A DNA stretch of 64,000 bases, taken from contig NZ_CP079946.1 of the NCBI RefSeq assembly GCF_019968905.1, positions 1,798,001 to 1,862,000 of the forward strand. The letters are read 5' to 3'. This document shows positions 1 to 8,830 of this stretch, in pieces (position 1 is the first letter of the stretch; each line of letters starts with the position of its first letter). The stretch comes from Corallococcus sp. EGB (GTDB lineage Bacteria > Myxococcota > Myxococcia > Myxococcales > Myxococcaceae). The notes under the pieces were generated by a model. That model made no database searches. It was not told the origin of the DNA and worked only from the letters and a program-made list of their open reading frames with translations. Made by a program: the position numbers and the translations under genes.

Positions 1-268
1 AGTCCACGTGCAGCTCGTACATCCGCCGCGCGTCCTTGTTCTGGAAGGAGACGAGCCCCGCCAGGTGGTAGACGGCGTCCACGCCCTCCAGCGCGCGGCG
101 CACGGCGTCCCGGTCCTTCAGGTCGCCCTGGCGCACTTCCGTCTTCGCGAACGCGGGGCCTGACGGCTTCGAGCGCGCGATGAGGCGCACGTCGTGGCCC
201 GCGGCCACCAGCTTGGGCACCAGGTGCGTGCCCAGGAATCCCGTGCCTCCGGTGACGAGCAGCTTCAC
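1..268 (-). CDS. NAD-dependent epimerase/dehydratase, partial (C-terminus outside window)
   Basis: The first 89 codons of a short-chain dehydrogenase/epimerase are visible, reading off the left edge. The N-terminus VKLLVTGGTGFLGTHL carries the Rossmann dinucleotide motif GGTGFLG, followed by GDLKD and the strand-4 motif YHLAG typical of extended SDRs. The GTG start at 268 overlaps the TGA stop of the upstream multidomain gene by 4 nt (GTGA), so the two are translationally coupled. It is the last visible gene of a five-gene minus-strand operon that starts with another epimerase at 8095. Substrate cannot be told from this part; a sterol- or lipid-type 3-beta-hydroxy dehydrogenase/epimerase role fits the lipid context (inference). 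Confidence 0.85.
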   Translation of the reverse strand, partial: MKLLVTGGTGFLGTHLVPKLVAAGHDVRLIARSKPSGPAFAKTEVRQGDLKDRDAVRRALEGVDAVYHLAGLVSFQNKDARRMYELHVD

Positions 269-3200
269 GCGTCCTTCCCTTCCGGCAGGGCCCGGGCGGG
301 CGGGGTGAAGTCCCGGTCCGCGCCCACCTGCTCCAGGTCCAGCACCTTGCCCGCCCGCAGCGCGCGCACCGCCTCCTCCGCGATGTGCGTCACGTAGCGG
401 TAGCCCTCCGAGCGCGCCATGCCCTGCGCCCGGGCCTTCAGCGACGCGTACTCCAGCGCCGGGCCCACGTGCACCTCCAGCTCCTTCGTCTTCGGGAACA
501 TGGAGCCCTTGGGCAGCGCTTCATACGCGCCGTGGATGTACAGCGGCAGCACGTCCACGCCGTAGGTGAGCGACAGGTAGCCCAGCGTCGGCTTGAACTC
601 CATCAGCTCGCCCGTCTTGGAGCGCGTGCCCTCCGGGAAGATGAGGACGTTGAAGCCCTGCCGGAGCGCCTCGCCCGCCACGCGCAGCGACTCGCGCAGG
701 CTCCCCTGCCGGTCGATGGGGATGAGGTGGGTGAAGTTCTCGAACCACGCGCGCTTGAGCGGCGTGTCGAAGAAGTAGTCGCGCGCGGCCAGCGACACCA
801 GGCGCTCGCCCTGGTCGCCCAGCACCACGCGCACCAGGCCCGCGTCCAGGTGGCTGGCGTGGTTGGCGATGACGAGGAAGTTGCGGTTCTGCGGGATGAA
901 CGTCTTGCCCGTCACCTTCACGTCGAAGACGCCGCCGTAGAGCACCTTCTGCCCGAAGGACAGGAGCTGCCGGCCCAGCGCGGACACCGCCTCCGGCACC
1001 GGAATCTCGGCCTCCTCCGCGCGCTCGGCCTCCTTCTTGATGTCGCGCGCGCGCGTCTCCTGCGAAGGCCGGCGCCCGGAGGCCACCACCAGCTTGCGCA
1101 GGTCCTCCACCGTCTGCACCTGGGTCAGGTCCTCGATGGCGGGCAGCGGCACGCCCGCGCCCTCCAGCGCCACGGACATCTCCGTGAGCATCAGCGAGTC
1201 GAAGCCCAGGTCGCCAATGAGCTGCGCGTCCGGCCGCACGTCCGTCACCGGGCGGTGGCACACCTCCGCGATGAGCGGGTAGAGCCAGTCCGACACGCCG
1301 CCCGTGGTGGGCGCCGCCTGCGCCTTCTCCTTCACGCGGCCCGCGCTGGCCGCCACGCGGTCCAGCCGCTGCAGCTCCTCCACCACGCGCTTGCGCTTCA
1401 CCTTGCGCGTGGAGGTGCGCGGCAGCTCGCCATCCCAGAAGCGCAGCACCTTCACGCGCCGGTAGAAGGGCATGCCCGCGCTCACCTTGCGGAAGTGCTC
1501 CTCCAGCTCGTGGCGGACCTCCTCACGCGGGCGGTCCTTGAAGTCCGGCACGCACAGGCACGCCACCTTCTCGCCGCCCGCTTCATCCGGCAGGCCGACG
1601 ATGGACAGCTCCTTGATGTGCTCGTGCTCCTGGTACAGCTCCTCCAACTCGTCCGGGTAGACGTTCTTGCCGTTGGCGTCGACGATGACGTCCTTGGCGC
1701 GGCCCATGAGGTACAGGCGGCCCTCGTCGTCCATGCGGCCCAGGTCGCCGGTGTGCAGCCAGCCGTCCTTCACCACGGCCTCGGTGGCCTCGCGGTCCCC
1801 GAAGTAGCCCGCCATCACGTTGGGGCCCTTGGCGAGCACCTCGCCAATGCCGTCGTTGTCCGGGTTGAGGACCTTGAACTCGATGCCCGGCAGCGCCTTG
1901 CCCACCGTGCCCTTCACGCGCTTGTTGGTGGCCTCGGACACCGCCAGCACCGGCGCGGCCTCCGTGAGGCCGTAGCCCTCGCGCATGGTGAAGCCCAGCG
2001 CGTGGAAGGCCTGGTGCACCTCCTCCGACAGCGCGGAGCCGCCCGACACCAGCACCTTCACCCGGCCGCCGAACTTGCGGTGCACCGGCCAGAACAGGAG
2101 CTTGCCCAGGTTGAGCGAGCTGCGGTTGCGCAGCTCCCCGTTGGCCGCCATCAGCGCCTTGAGCGCCTGCTCCACCACCGGCGGGCGCGCGGCCATCTCC
2201 TGGGTGATCTTGCGGTGCAACAGCTGCCAGAGCGCGGGCACGCCAATCATCGCCGTCACGCGGCCCGTCTCGAAGACGTCGCCCAGCCGGTCCGACGTGA
2301 GCTCGTCGATGTACGTGATCTCCGCGCCGCGCATGAACGGCGTGAGGAAGCCGGCGGAGAACTCGAAGGTGTGGTGCAGCGGCAGCACGGACAGCACGCC
2401 GTCGCCCACGCCCACGTCGAACGCGCCCGCCAGCTTCGCCACCAGCGACGCGAAGTTGCGGTGGGTGAGCATCACGCCCTTGGGCGTGCCGGTGGTGCCG
2501 GAGGTGAAGATGACGCTCGCCACGTCGTCCGCGGCGGCGGACTTCCTCACCGGGCCAATGCGGTCCGGATACGCCGGGTCACCCGTCATGGCCTCCGCGA
2601 GGCTGGCCACGCCCACGCCCTCCCCGAGCGCCGCGAAGAGGCCGGGGAAGTCCTCCGCGGCCTGCTCGGACACGAGGCACTGCCTCGCCGCCGCGCGCTT
2701 CGCGATGTTGACCACCTCCGCTTCCGTGAGCGAGGGGTCCACCGGCACCGCGGTGGCGCCGGCGCGCAGGATGCCGAAGTAGCTGATGGCCCACTCCGGC
2801 CGGTTCTCCGACACCAGGAGGACGCGGTCGCCGCGCTTGATGCCCTGGGCCATGAGGTAGCTGCCCACGCGGGCCGCGTAGCGGTGCACCTCCCCGAAGG
2901 TGAAGCGCTCCTCCTTCTCCCCCGCGGCCATGCGGAACGCCACCCGGTGGCGGTACGCGTGCACGGTGGCCTCGAACAGCTCCAGCAGGTCGCGGTGCGC
3001 GGGGATGGCGGTGCGCTTCTCGCGCTCCTCGTCCAGGCCCGGGAACACCCACTTCTCCAGGCCGGGCAGGTGCGTGCCCAGGAAGTACTCGCGCCAGTCG
3101 ATGCGCTCGGGCGCCCAGTCAATCTTCGCGCGGTCCGCCGGCGCCATGCGCTCGTAGACCGAGCGCGTGTTGTCGCAGCGGAAGACGTAGCGGTTCTCCC

Positions 3201-4695
3201 AGAGGAAGGGGAGGAACAGGTCGATGAGGCCCGTGAGGCTGTCCGCCTGCGACTCCACCTCGTCCAGCGCGATGCGGGCCTTGTCCATCATCGCCTGCAC
3301 GCGCGGCGCGCCCCACGCGGGCCGCACCTCTTCCATGGCCTTCTTCAGGAGCTTCGCGCCCTTCGCCAGCATGGGCGCGCTGAGCAGCTGGAACTCCTGC
3401 TTGCTCACCGGCTGCGGCTCGATGCGCGAGCGCAGCGCGTTGACCAGCGAGTTGCCCGTCTCGCGGTTGCGGTAGTAGCGGCGGCGGTACAGCCCCACCA
3501 GCTCCACGGAGCGGCTGGCGAGGAACGGGTTCACGTCACCGGACGCCAGGTTGTAGACGCGGCGCTCCTCCACCTGCATCGCGTGCGCGGTGATGCCCAG
3601 CGTGGCGCCCGCCACCTGGTCCACCGGGATGATGTCCAGGATGGCGTGGTCGCCCGCGGGGATGCCGCGCTGGCCCTTGATGCCCGCGTACGCCAGCGGC
3701 GCGGACGTGGTGAAGCCCTCGTTCCAGCCGGGGAAGGGGAAGTGCGCCGCGCTCTCCACGATGGAGGGCCGCACGATGGAGTAGCGAAGCCCCGGCGTCC
3801 CGGCCATCACCTGTTCGCCCAGGTGCTTGGCGTACGTATACGTGTTGGGCCAGCCCCAGTGCTGCGCGCGCTCCATGCCCGCGCGGACCAGCTCGCCGGA
3901 CAGCCACAGCTTGCGCTCGCGGCCCACGGCCAGGCGCAGCGTCTTCTCGTCGGTGGCGTCGCGGCCCTCCTCCTCCAGGCGGTCCAGCGCCTTCTGCCGG
4001 AAGAGGGAGGTAAGCGCCTTGTCATCCGCCTGTTCGCGCAGGCGGGCCACGATCTTCTCCGCGTCCTGGAGCTCCTGCTCCAGGCTGAAGTCGCGCCCGT
4101 CCATCTCCCCCTGCTTGGGGAAGTAGCCCAGCACCGGCTCGTCCTCGAACACGAGCCCGCTGCGGTTGCCCACGACGAACGCGGTGCTCATGTGGATGAG
4201 CGGCACGCTCCAGCGCAGCGCCAGGTCCACCGCGTTCTTCACGCCGTGGGTGTTGACGTTGAGGCCCACCTCCAGCGACGGGTTGAAGGAGACCAGGCCC
4301 GCGCAGTTGACGATGGCGTGCACCTGCCCGGTGAGCGCCGCGACCTGCGCCTCCTCCAGCCCCACCAGGGGGTCGGTGATGTCGCCATCCAGGATGGTGC
4401 ACTTCTGCTGGATGAACGCCATGGCGCCTTCGTCACCCAGGCGGTCGCGCAGCGGCTGGAAGGGCTCGCTGGGCGCCACCTTGTCGAAGAAGCGGCGCTC
4501 CGCGGACGCGGCGCTGCCCTTGCGCACGATGACGTAGACCCGGTCCAGCACGTCGCCGTAGTGGGTCAGCAACATCGACAGCGTCACCTTGCCCACGAAG
4601 CCGGTGGTGCCGACGAAGACGATGCGCTTGCCGGTGAAGACCCGGGTGACGTCCAGCGAGGGAAGCGTGGCCATGTCCGTGTGCGACCCTTTCAC
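265..4695 (-). CDS. elbD: Multidomain fatty acyl reductase / AMP-ligase / ACP / PlsC acyltransferase fusion (ElbD-like)
   Basis: A protein of about 1,476 residues with four recognisable modules. Residues about 20-545 are a male-sterility/FAR-type thioester reductase (VFVGTTGFVG, then TYAKHLGEQ with the catalytic Tyr/Lys). Residues about 565-1080 are an acyl-adenylating ligase (VIFTSGTTGTPKG near 728). Residues about 1140-1215 are an acyl carrier domain (LGFDSL near 1165, Ser being the phosphopantetheine site). Residues about 1250-1450 are a PlsC-like acyltransferase (NHASHLDAG near 1279, FPEGTRS near 1354). This layout recalls ElbD, the ether-lipid enzyme reported from Myxococcus xanthus and Stigmatella; the symbol rests on architecture only. 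The GTG start overlaps the previous stop by 4 nt; an ATG at 4674 is an alternative start. Confidence 0.85.
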   Translation of the reverse strand: MKGSHTDMATLPSLDVTRVFTGKRIVFVGTTGFVGKVTLSMLLTHYGDVLDRVYVIVRKGSAASAERRFFDKVAPSEPFQPLRDRLGDEGAMAFIQQKCTILDGDITDPLVGLEEAQVAALTGQVHAIVNCAGLVSFNPSLEVGLNVNTHGVKNAVDLALRWSVPLIHMSTAFVVGNRSGLVFEDEPVLGYFPKQGEMDGRDFSLEQELQDAEKIVARLREQADDKALTSLFRQKALDRLEEEGRDATDEKTLRLAVGRERKLWLSGELVRAGMERAQHWGWPNTYTYAKHLGEQVMAGTPGLRYSIVRPSIVESAAHFPFPGWNEGFTTSAPLAYAGIKGQRGIPAGDHAILDIIPVDQVAGATLGITAHAMQVEERRVYNLASGDVNPFLASRSVELVGLYRRRYYRNRETGNSLVNALRSRIEPQPVSKQEFQLLSAPMLAKGAKLLKKAMEEVRPAWGAPRVQAMMDKARIALDEVESQADSLTGLIDLFLPFLWENRYVFRCDNTRSVYERMAPADRAKIDWAPERIDWREYFLGTHLPGLEKWVFPGLDEEREKRTAIPAHRDLLELFEATVHAYRHRVAFRMAAGEKEERFTFGEVHRYAARVGSYLMAQGIKRGDRVLLVSENRPEWAISYFGILRAGATAVPVDPSLTEAEVVNIAKRAAARQCLVSEQAAEDFPGLFAALGEGVGVASLAEAMTGDPAYPDRIGPVRKSAAADDVASVIFTSGTTGTPKGVMLTHRNFASLVAKLAGAFDVGVGDGVLSVLPLHHTFEFSAGFLTPFMRGAEITYIDELTSDRLGDVFETGRVTAMIGVPALWQLLHRKITQEMAARPPVVEQALKALMAANGELRNRSSLNLGKLLFWPVHRKFGGRVKVLVSGGSALSEEVHQAFHALGFTMREGYGLTEAAPVLAVSEATNKRVKGTVGKALPGIEFKVLNPDNDGIGEVLAKGPNVMAGYFGDREATEAVVKDGWLHTGDLGRMDDEGRLYLMGRAKDVIVDANGKNVYPDELEELYQEHEHIKELSIVGLPDEAGGEKVACLCVPDFKDRPREEVRHELEEHFRKVSAGMPFYRRVKVLRFWDGELPRTSTRKVKRKRVVEELQRLDRVAASAGRVKEKAQAAPTTGGVSDWLYPLIAEVCHRPVTDVRPDAQLIGDLGFDSLMLTEMSVALEGAGVPLPAIEDLTQVQTVEDLRKLVVASGRRPSQETRARDIKKEAERAEEAEIPVPEAVSALGRQLLSFGQKVLYGGVFDVKVTGKTFIPQNRNFLVIANHASHLDAGLVRVVLGDQGERLVSLAARDYFFDTPLKRAWFENFTHLIPIDRQGSLRESLRVAGEALRQGFNVLIFPEGTRSKTGELMEFKPTLGYLSLTYGVDVLPLYIHGAYEALPKGSMFPKTKELEVHVGPALEYASLKARAQGMARSEGYRYVTHIAEEAVRALRAGKVLDLEQVGADRDFTPPARALPEGKDA

Positions 4696-6302
4696 TTCAC
4701 GTCCACCATCACCGTGGGCGCGATGCGCAGCAGGCTGATGGACGCCGAGCGCCCCATGAAGCCGCGCGCCTCTTCAATCGCCTCGGAGAGGGTGTCCGTG
4801 CGGTCCCAGCCGAGCAGGGCCGGGACGTGGTTGTTCTCCGCGCCCGCGACGATGACCTTGCCCACGTGCTGGCGGCCGTTCTCGCCCCAGTACCACATGT
4901 AGAAGGGGTGCACGCCGTGGTAGGCGTTGCCCTTCCTGTACAGGTGCACGTAGCTGGGGTTCTCCGCGAACTCCTTCTCGTACTTGTGCTCCAGCTTCAT
5001 GGAGTCCCGCGTCTCCGGCAGGAGCCGGTGGAAGAACTCGATGTAGCTGGGGTGCTGCACGGGGTCGAACTCGTCGTAGGCCGGGTGCAGGAGGATGAGC
5101 ACGCCCCCCTTCTTCACCAGCGGCACGCCCCGGTTGAGGTTGTAGAAGTAGCCCAGCCCCATCACCTGCACGAGCAGCGGGTTGAGGATGGAGTTGACGC
5201 TGTAGGGGCTGACGAACGGGATGGGGAAGATGACGATGTCGCTCTGCCCCTCCACCGGCACCACGTACTGCTTCCAGCTCTGCTCCAGCGTCTTGGCGTG
5301 CGTGGGCTCCGTGGCCCCCGCGAACACGCCCGTCACGTCATAGGGCGCGGGGATGGCGTTGAGCACCTTGCGCGCCGCCGCGCGGGGCAGCTTGGACAGC
5401 GTGTAGCGCAGGGCCTGGAACTTCAGCCGGTCGCCTTCCGTGTAGTCCTCCTCCTTCTTGGCGAGGAAGTCCGTGGGCGCGCCGAACATGCGGTTGTTCA
5501 GCGTGGTCTCGATGTGGAAGACCTTCAGCGTCTTGTCGATGACCGTCCCGATGCGCGAGTTCTTCGTGTAGAGCGCGCTCGCCTTCGGCTCCATGTAGGA
5601 GTCCGACTCGCGGATGGTCTTCGGGTTGTGGTGGTGCCGCAGCGACGCGTAGTTCGTCACGCCCGTGCCCATGGACTTGTGCCCGCCGTTCATGGGCACG
5701 AAGTTGATGTTCACGTAGACGATGAGGTCGCTCTCCGCGACCCGCCGGTTCACCGCCACCACCTCGTTGTGGCTGGTGCGCTCCAGCTCCGTGATGCCGT
5801 CCGGGTCCTCCGCGTCGTGGTTGTAGTAGCGGTCCGGGTAGTAGGCGTCGAAGATCTTCTCGCCCACCATGCGCTTCATCTCACCTTCCGTCATCCGGCG
5901 GTGGAGCGCGTTGGCGATGACCAGGTGCACGTCGTCCACGCCCGAGTCCGCGCACAGCTCCAGCACCACCTCCAGGATGGACTGGCGCACGTCCGGCGTG
6001 ACCATGGGCGGCAGCGGCACGCTGATGTCGTCGATGACGCACGTCAGCCGCATGCCGGGCTTGAGCAGCGCGTGCAGCGGGTCCATGCCCTCCGGGTGGT
6101 TGATGGCCCAGCGGATGGCGGCCTTCACGTTGGGCACGCCCTCCAGCGGGGGGCGGGGGAAGATGACCCGGGTGCCCACGGGCAGGTCTTCCTGGAGGAA
6201 GCCCTCGCCGTAGAAGAGCGCCCGCGGGGGGCTGCCCTTCTCCGTGATGACCACCTGGCTTTCCTCGTCGTACAGCTTCTGGAGCGTCTTGAGCGGGCGC
6301 AT
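4692..6302 (-). CDS. LarA/DUF2088-like protein (lactate racemase N-terminal fold)
   Basis: This 536-residue soluble protein carries lactate-racemase-type motifs: CVIDDISVPLPP near residue 88, ANALHRRMTEGE near 130, and GGHKSMGTGV near 207. In LarA these regions hold substrate- and nickel-pincer-cofactor-binding residues. Here the His of the second motif and the Lys of the third are present. The Arg that normally follows the first Asp, and the His expected in the VPH element before the third motif (here VPM), are not. It may therefore catalyse a different reaction or bind no nickel cofactor (inference). It lies 31 nt after the HAD gene and overlaps the reductase fusion by 4 nt, so it belongs to the same lipid operon. 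Confidence 0.8.
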   Translation of the reverse strand: MRPLKTLQKLYDEESQVVITEKGSPPRALFYGEGFLQEDLPVGTRVIFPRPPLEGVPNVKAAIRWAINHPEGMDPLHALLKPGMRLTCVIDDISVPLPPMVTPDVRQSILEVVLELCADSGVDDVHLVIANALHRRMTEGEMKRMVGEKIFDAYYPDRYYNHDAEDPDGITELERTSHNEVVAVNRRVAESDLIVYVNINFVPMNGGHKSMGTGVTNYASLRHHHNPKTIRESDSYMEPKASALYTKNSRIGTVIDKTLKVFHIETTLNNRMFGAPTDFLAKKEEDYTEGDRLKFQALRYTLSKLPRAAARKVLNAIPAPYDVTGVFAGATEPTHAKTLEQSWKQYVVPVEGQSDIVIFPIPFVSPYSVNSILNPLLVQVMGLGYFYNLNRGVPLVKKGGVLILLHPAYDEFDPVQHPSYIEFFHRLLPETRDSMKLEHKYEKEFAENPSYVHLYRKGNAYHGVHPFYMWYWGENGRQHVGKVIVAGAENNHVPALLGWDRTDTLSEAIEEARGFMGRSASISLLRIAPTVMVDVK

Positions 6303-6333
6303 GGATGAAGGGGGGCGAAAGAAAGGGGTGGGG

Positions 6334-7011
6334 TTACTTCAGGTCCAGGATGGGCCAGTTGTACGCGCGCGCGAGCGAGCGCAGCCGCAGGTCCGGGTTC
6401 ACCGCGGTGGGCCGTCCCACCACGGCGAGCATGGCGTAGTCAGAGGCGCTGTCCGAGTAGCCGTGGCACTGGTTGAGGGCCAGGCCCTCGCGCTCGCAGT
6501 AGGCGCGGATGGCGTTGGCCTTGTTGGCGCCTTCGATGATGGGCGGAATCACCTTGCCGGTGGCCTTGCCGCCCACGAACTGCATCTTGTTGGCGATGAC
6601 GTCGTCGCAGCCCAGGTGCCGGGCCAGCGGGCGCATGGTGAAGTCCAGCGCGCCGGTGACGAGCACGATGCGGCAGCCGGAGCGACGCGCCTCGTCGATG
6701 AGGTCCTGCGTCTGTTCGTACAGCGCGGGCTTGAGGACGTCCTCGAACATGTCCTCCGCGATGGTGACGAGCCGGTCCTCGCTGAGGCCGGAGTAGTACC
6801 GGTAGAAGAACTCGTTGAAGGCCTTGCGGTTGACGGCATCCAGGATGCCGAACACCGGCAGCCCCAGGGCGGTGCCCAGGGTGCGGCCCGCGATGCCCCG
6901 GAGCGAGCCCCGGTTCGTCGCGTAATAGGCATAGACGTGGACGATGTTCGTCCGGACCAGCGTCCCGTCGACGTCGAAGAAGGCGGCTTTGGCGGGCACT
7001 TTGGGGGGCAT
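6334..7011 (-). CDS. HAD-IB family hydrolase (phosphoserine-phosphatase-like)
   Basis: A 225-residue HAD phosphatase. Motif I is FFDVDGTL near residue 10 (nucleophile Asp plus acid/base Asp). Motif II is VLVTGA near 110. The Lys is in GKVIPP, and motif IV is GYSDSASDYAML near 183. The family dephosphorylates small phospho-monoesters such as phosphoserine or lysophosphatidate. In this lipid operon a glycerophospholipid or lysophosphatidate substrate is a reasonable guess (inference). The ATG at 7011 was chosen because GGGAGG lies 12 nt upstream; the frame stays open to 7164 but would then overlap the preceding epimerase by about 60 nt. It is followed after 31 nt by the LarA-like gene. Confidence 0.85.
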   Translation of the reverse strand: MPPKVPAKAAFFDVDGTLVRTNIVHVYAYYATNRGSLRGIAGRTLGTALGLPVFGILDAVNRKAFNEFFYRYYSGLSEDRLVTIAEDMFEDVLKPALYEQTQDLIDEARRSGCRIVLVTGALDFTMRPLARHLGCDDVIANKMQFVGGKATGKVIPPIIEGANKANAIRAYCEREGLALNQCHGYSDSASDYAMLAVVGRPTAVNPDLRLRSLARAYNWPILDLK

Positions 7012-7102
7012 GGGCGGTCGGGCTTCCTCCCATCCTGGAGGGGGTGCGGTCAACGAAAGCGGATGGGCCGGCGTGGGCGGCCGGCCCTTTGGGCGCATGG
7101 GT

Positions 7103-8095
7103 CTATAACCAGCCCTGCGCGCGATACCATTCACCACTGCGCGTGATGGACTCCGCCAGGCCACGGCGCGGCCGGAAGCCCAGCAGGCGTTCAGCCTTGG
7201 CCCCCGAGCACGTCCAGGCCGGGGCCAGGAGCTGCCGCGCCAGCTTCCGGTTCAGGGGGAGCTTGCGCCCCGTCACCCGGGTCACGCCGTCCGCCGCCGT
7301 GGCCAGGGCCGTCAGCACCGCCGGGGACAGCCGCCAGGTGCGCGTCTGGAACCCCAGCGCCCTCGCCCCCACCTCCTGCATCTCCTCCAGGGTGAGGCGC
7401 TCCGGGCCGGCGCAGAAGAACGCCTCCCCCAGGGCCTCCGGCCTTTCCGCCAGGACCAGCAGGAGGTCCACCACGTCCTCCACGTCCACCAGGGACAGCG
7501 GGCGTGGGCCCCCGGTCAGCTCCAGCCGGACGCCCTGCTTGCCCAGCTTGAAGAAGGTCAGGTTTTCCCGGTCTCCGGGCCCCAGGATGCGCGGCGGGCG
7601 GATCACCGTCACGGGCAGCCGATCCTGGAAGGAGAACGCGATGCGCTCTGCCTCCGCCTTGCTCTCGCCGTACCACTCATGGGGATGGAAGGCGTCCTCC
7701 TCCACGTGGGGCCGCTCCGGGGTGGAGGGGCCGTGGGAGGCCAGCGAGCCGCACATCACCAGCCGGGGGCGGGGCTGGGGCAGGGCGGCCATGGCCTCGC
7801 AGAGGAGGCGGGTGCCGTCCGCGTTGACGCGCATGAACTCGTCGCGCACCGCGGCGCGGCGGATGCCGGCCAGGTGGAAGACGACGTCCACGCCCTCCAC
7901 CGCGGGAGCCAGCGAGGCGGGGTCCGTCACGTCGCCCACCACCCGCGTCCAGGGATGGCCCTCCAGGGCCTTTGCCAGTTCGCGGGTGTCCGTGGTGGGG
8001 CGCAACAGGCATGAAATCCGGTCGCCGCGAGCGGCCAGCGCCCGCGCGAGCCAGGTCCCCAAGAAGCCTCCGGCGCCAGTGATGAGGGCATTCAT
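7103..8095 (-). CDS. NAD-dependent epimerase/dehydratase, first gene of lipid operon
   Basis: A 330-residue extended short-chain dehydrogenase. The N-terminus MNALITGAGGFLGTWL holds the NAD(P)-binding GAGGFLG motif. VFHLAGI follows near residue 73 and the catalytic YGESKAEAE (YxxxK) near 140. The C-terminal third resembles 3-beta-hydroxysteroid dehydrogenase/isomerase-type proteins. The ATG at 8095 begins exactly at the Rossmann fold; an in-frame extension to 8215 adds only low-complexity Pro/Arg sequence and was rejected. It heads the minus-strand operon that continues with the HAD phosphatase 91 nt downstream. Its exact substrate is unknown; ether-lipid or sterol-like lipid metabolism is suggested by the neighbours. 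Confidence 0.87.
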   Translation of the reverse strand: MNALITGAGGFLGTWLARALAARGDRISCLLRPTTDTRELAKALEGHPWTRVVGDVTDPASLAPAVEGVDVVFHLAGIRRAAVRDEFMRVNADGTRLLCEAMAALPQPRPRLVMCGSLASHGPSTPERPHVEEDAFHPHEWYGESKAEAERIAFSFQDRLPVTVIRPPRILGPGDRENLTFFKLGKQGVRLELTGGPRPLSLVDVEDVVDLLLVLAERPEALGEAFFCAGPERLTLEEMQEVGARALGFQTRTWRLSPAVLTALATAADGVTRVTGRKLPLNRKLARQLLAPAWTCSGAKAERLLGFRPRRGLAESITRSGEWYRAQGWL

Positions 8096-8155
8096 GGGTG
8101 CTGTTTCATCCGAAAAGCCACATCCCGTCCACCGTCGAAATGGGCAGGGTCCCGT

Positions 8156-8360
8156 CCGAGGGAGAGAACGCTCCGGGGGCCGAGTTTCCGCCTCCGGACG
8201 CGTCGCGAGGCACAATCCCCGAGGGGAAACGGCCTCCGGAGCCGGTTTCTGGGCCTCCGGACGCGCCGCGCGGCTTCCGTTCCCGAGCGAAGAATGCGCT
8301 GCGGGGCCGAGTTCTAGCCTCCGAATCCATTGCTCCGAGGGGCCCCAGAGGGAAAAAGCG
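8156..8360. repeat. Degenerate tandem repeat, about 63-nt period, upstream of SWIB gene
   Basis: The 380-nt divergent gap between the epimerase (start 8095) and the SWIB gene (start 8476) contains no gene. Most of it is an imperfect tandem repeat with units starting CCGAG at 8156, 8219, 8283 and (partial) 8335, that is, periods of 63, 64 and 52 nt. Units one to three share a core of GCCGAGTTTCC or close variants followed by GCCTCCGGACGCG, and each begins with CCGAGGGAGA-like sequence. It may hold repeated protein-binding sites or be a decayed intergenic repeat family. No function can be read from it directly. Confidence 0.6.
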
Positions 8361-8475
8361 CGCGATGGGCGCTGTTTTTCGCTCTAGGCCGTGCTACTAC
8401 GCGCCATCGGCTCTAGCTTGATGATGCAAAGACGCCGTGCAACGTCCCCTTCGGAGGGGAGGAGACACAAGACGA

Positions 8476-8808
8476 ATGGCCGCCAAGAAAGCCGCTGCGA
8501 AGAAGTCTGCCCCTGCTGCCGCGAAGAAGGCCCCTGCCGCGAAGAAGGCCGCGGGCCGTAAGCCGAACGCCGCCTTCATGAAGGAGATGACGCCTTCCAG
8601 CGAGCTGGCGGCGATCGTCGGGTCCAAGGCGCTGCCCCGCACCGCGGTGGTCAGCAAGATCTGGGAGTACATCAAGAAGAACAACCTCCAGGACGCGAAG
8701 AACAAGCGCCAGATCAACGCCGACGACAAGCTGAAGCCCATCTTCGGCGGCAAGAAGAGCGTCACCATGTTCGAGATGACCAAGCTGGTGAACAACCACC
8801 TGAGCTGA
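8476..8808 (+). CDS. SWIB/MDM2 domain protein with Lys/Ala-rich N-terminal tail
   Basis: A 110-residue protein. Residues 1-31 are a histone-H1-like tail of repeated [10 protein letters not shown] units. Residues about 33-108 form a SWIB/BAF60b domain (elements FMKEMTPS, WEYIKKNNLQD, KRQINADDKL, FEMTKLVNNHL). Bacterial SWIB proteins occur in myxobacteria, chlamydiae and some others; chlamydial examples are fused to topoisomerase. A nucleoid or DNA-topology role is likely but not shown. The start at 8476 follows a strong GGAGGGGAGGA ribosome site. The upstream gap holds the degenerate tandem repeat, and a short GC hairpin follows the stop. Confidence 0.9.
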   Translation: MAAKKAAAKKSAPAAAKKAPAAKKAAGRKPNAAFMKEMTPSSELAAIVGSKALPRTAVVSKIWEYIKKNNLQDAKNKRQINADDKLKPIFGGKKSVTMFEMTKLVNNHLS

Positions 8809-8815
8809 AGGTGGC

Positions 8816-8830
8816 GGGCCCCTCGGGGCC
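8816..8830 (+). terminator. Possible short GC hairpin terminator after SWIB gene
   Basis: Five-base arms GGGCC/GGGCC around a CCTCG loop start 8 nt after the SWIB stop codon. The following sequence is only weakly T-rich, so intrinsic termination is uncertain. Confidence 0.3.

Noticed and set aside
385-4902. 1,505-codon open frame antisense to the reductase fusion
   Set aside because: Composition is Arg/His/Leu/Val/Gln-rich as expected for the complement of a high-GC gene; no domain motif, while the opposite strand has clear catalytic motifs.
8106-8330. 74-codon minus-strand frame within the tandem repeat
   Set aside because: Low-complexity Pro/Arg/Ser sequence that simply reflects the DNA repeat; no ribosome site.
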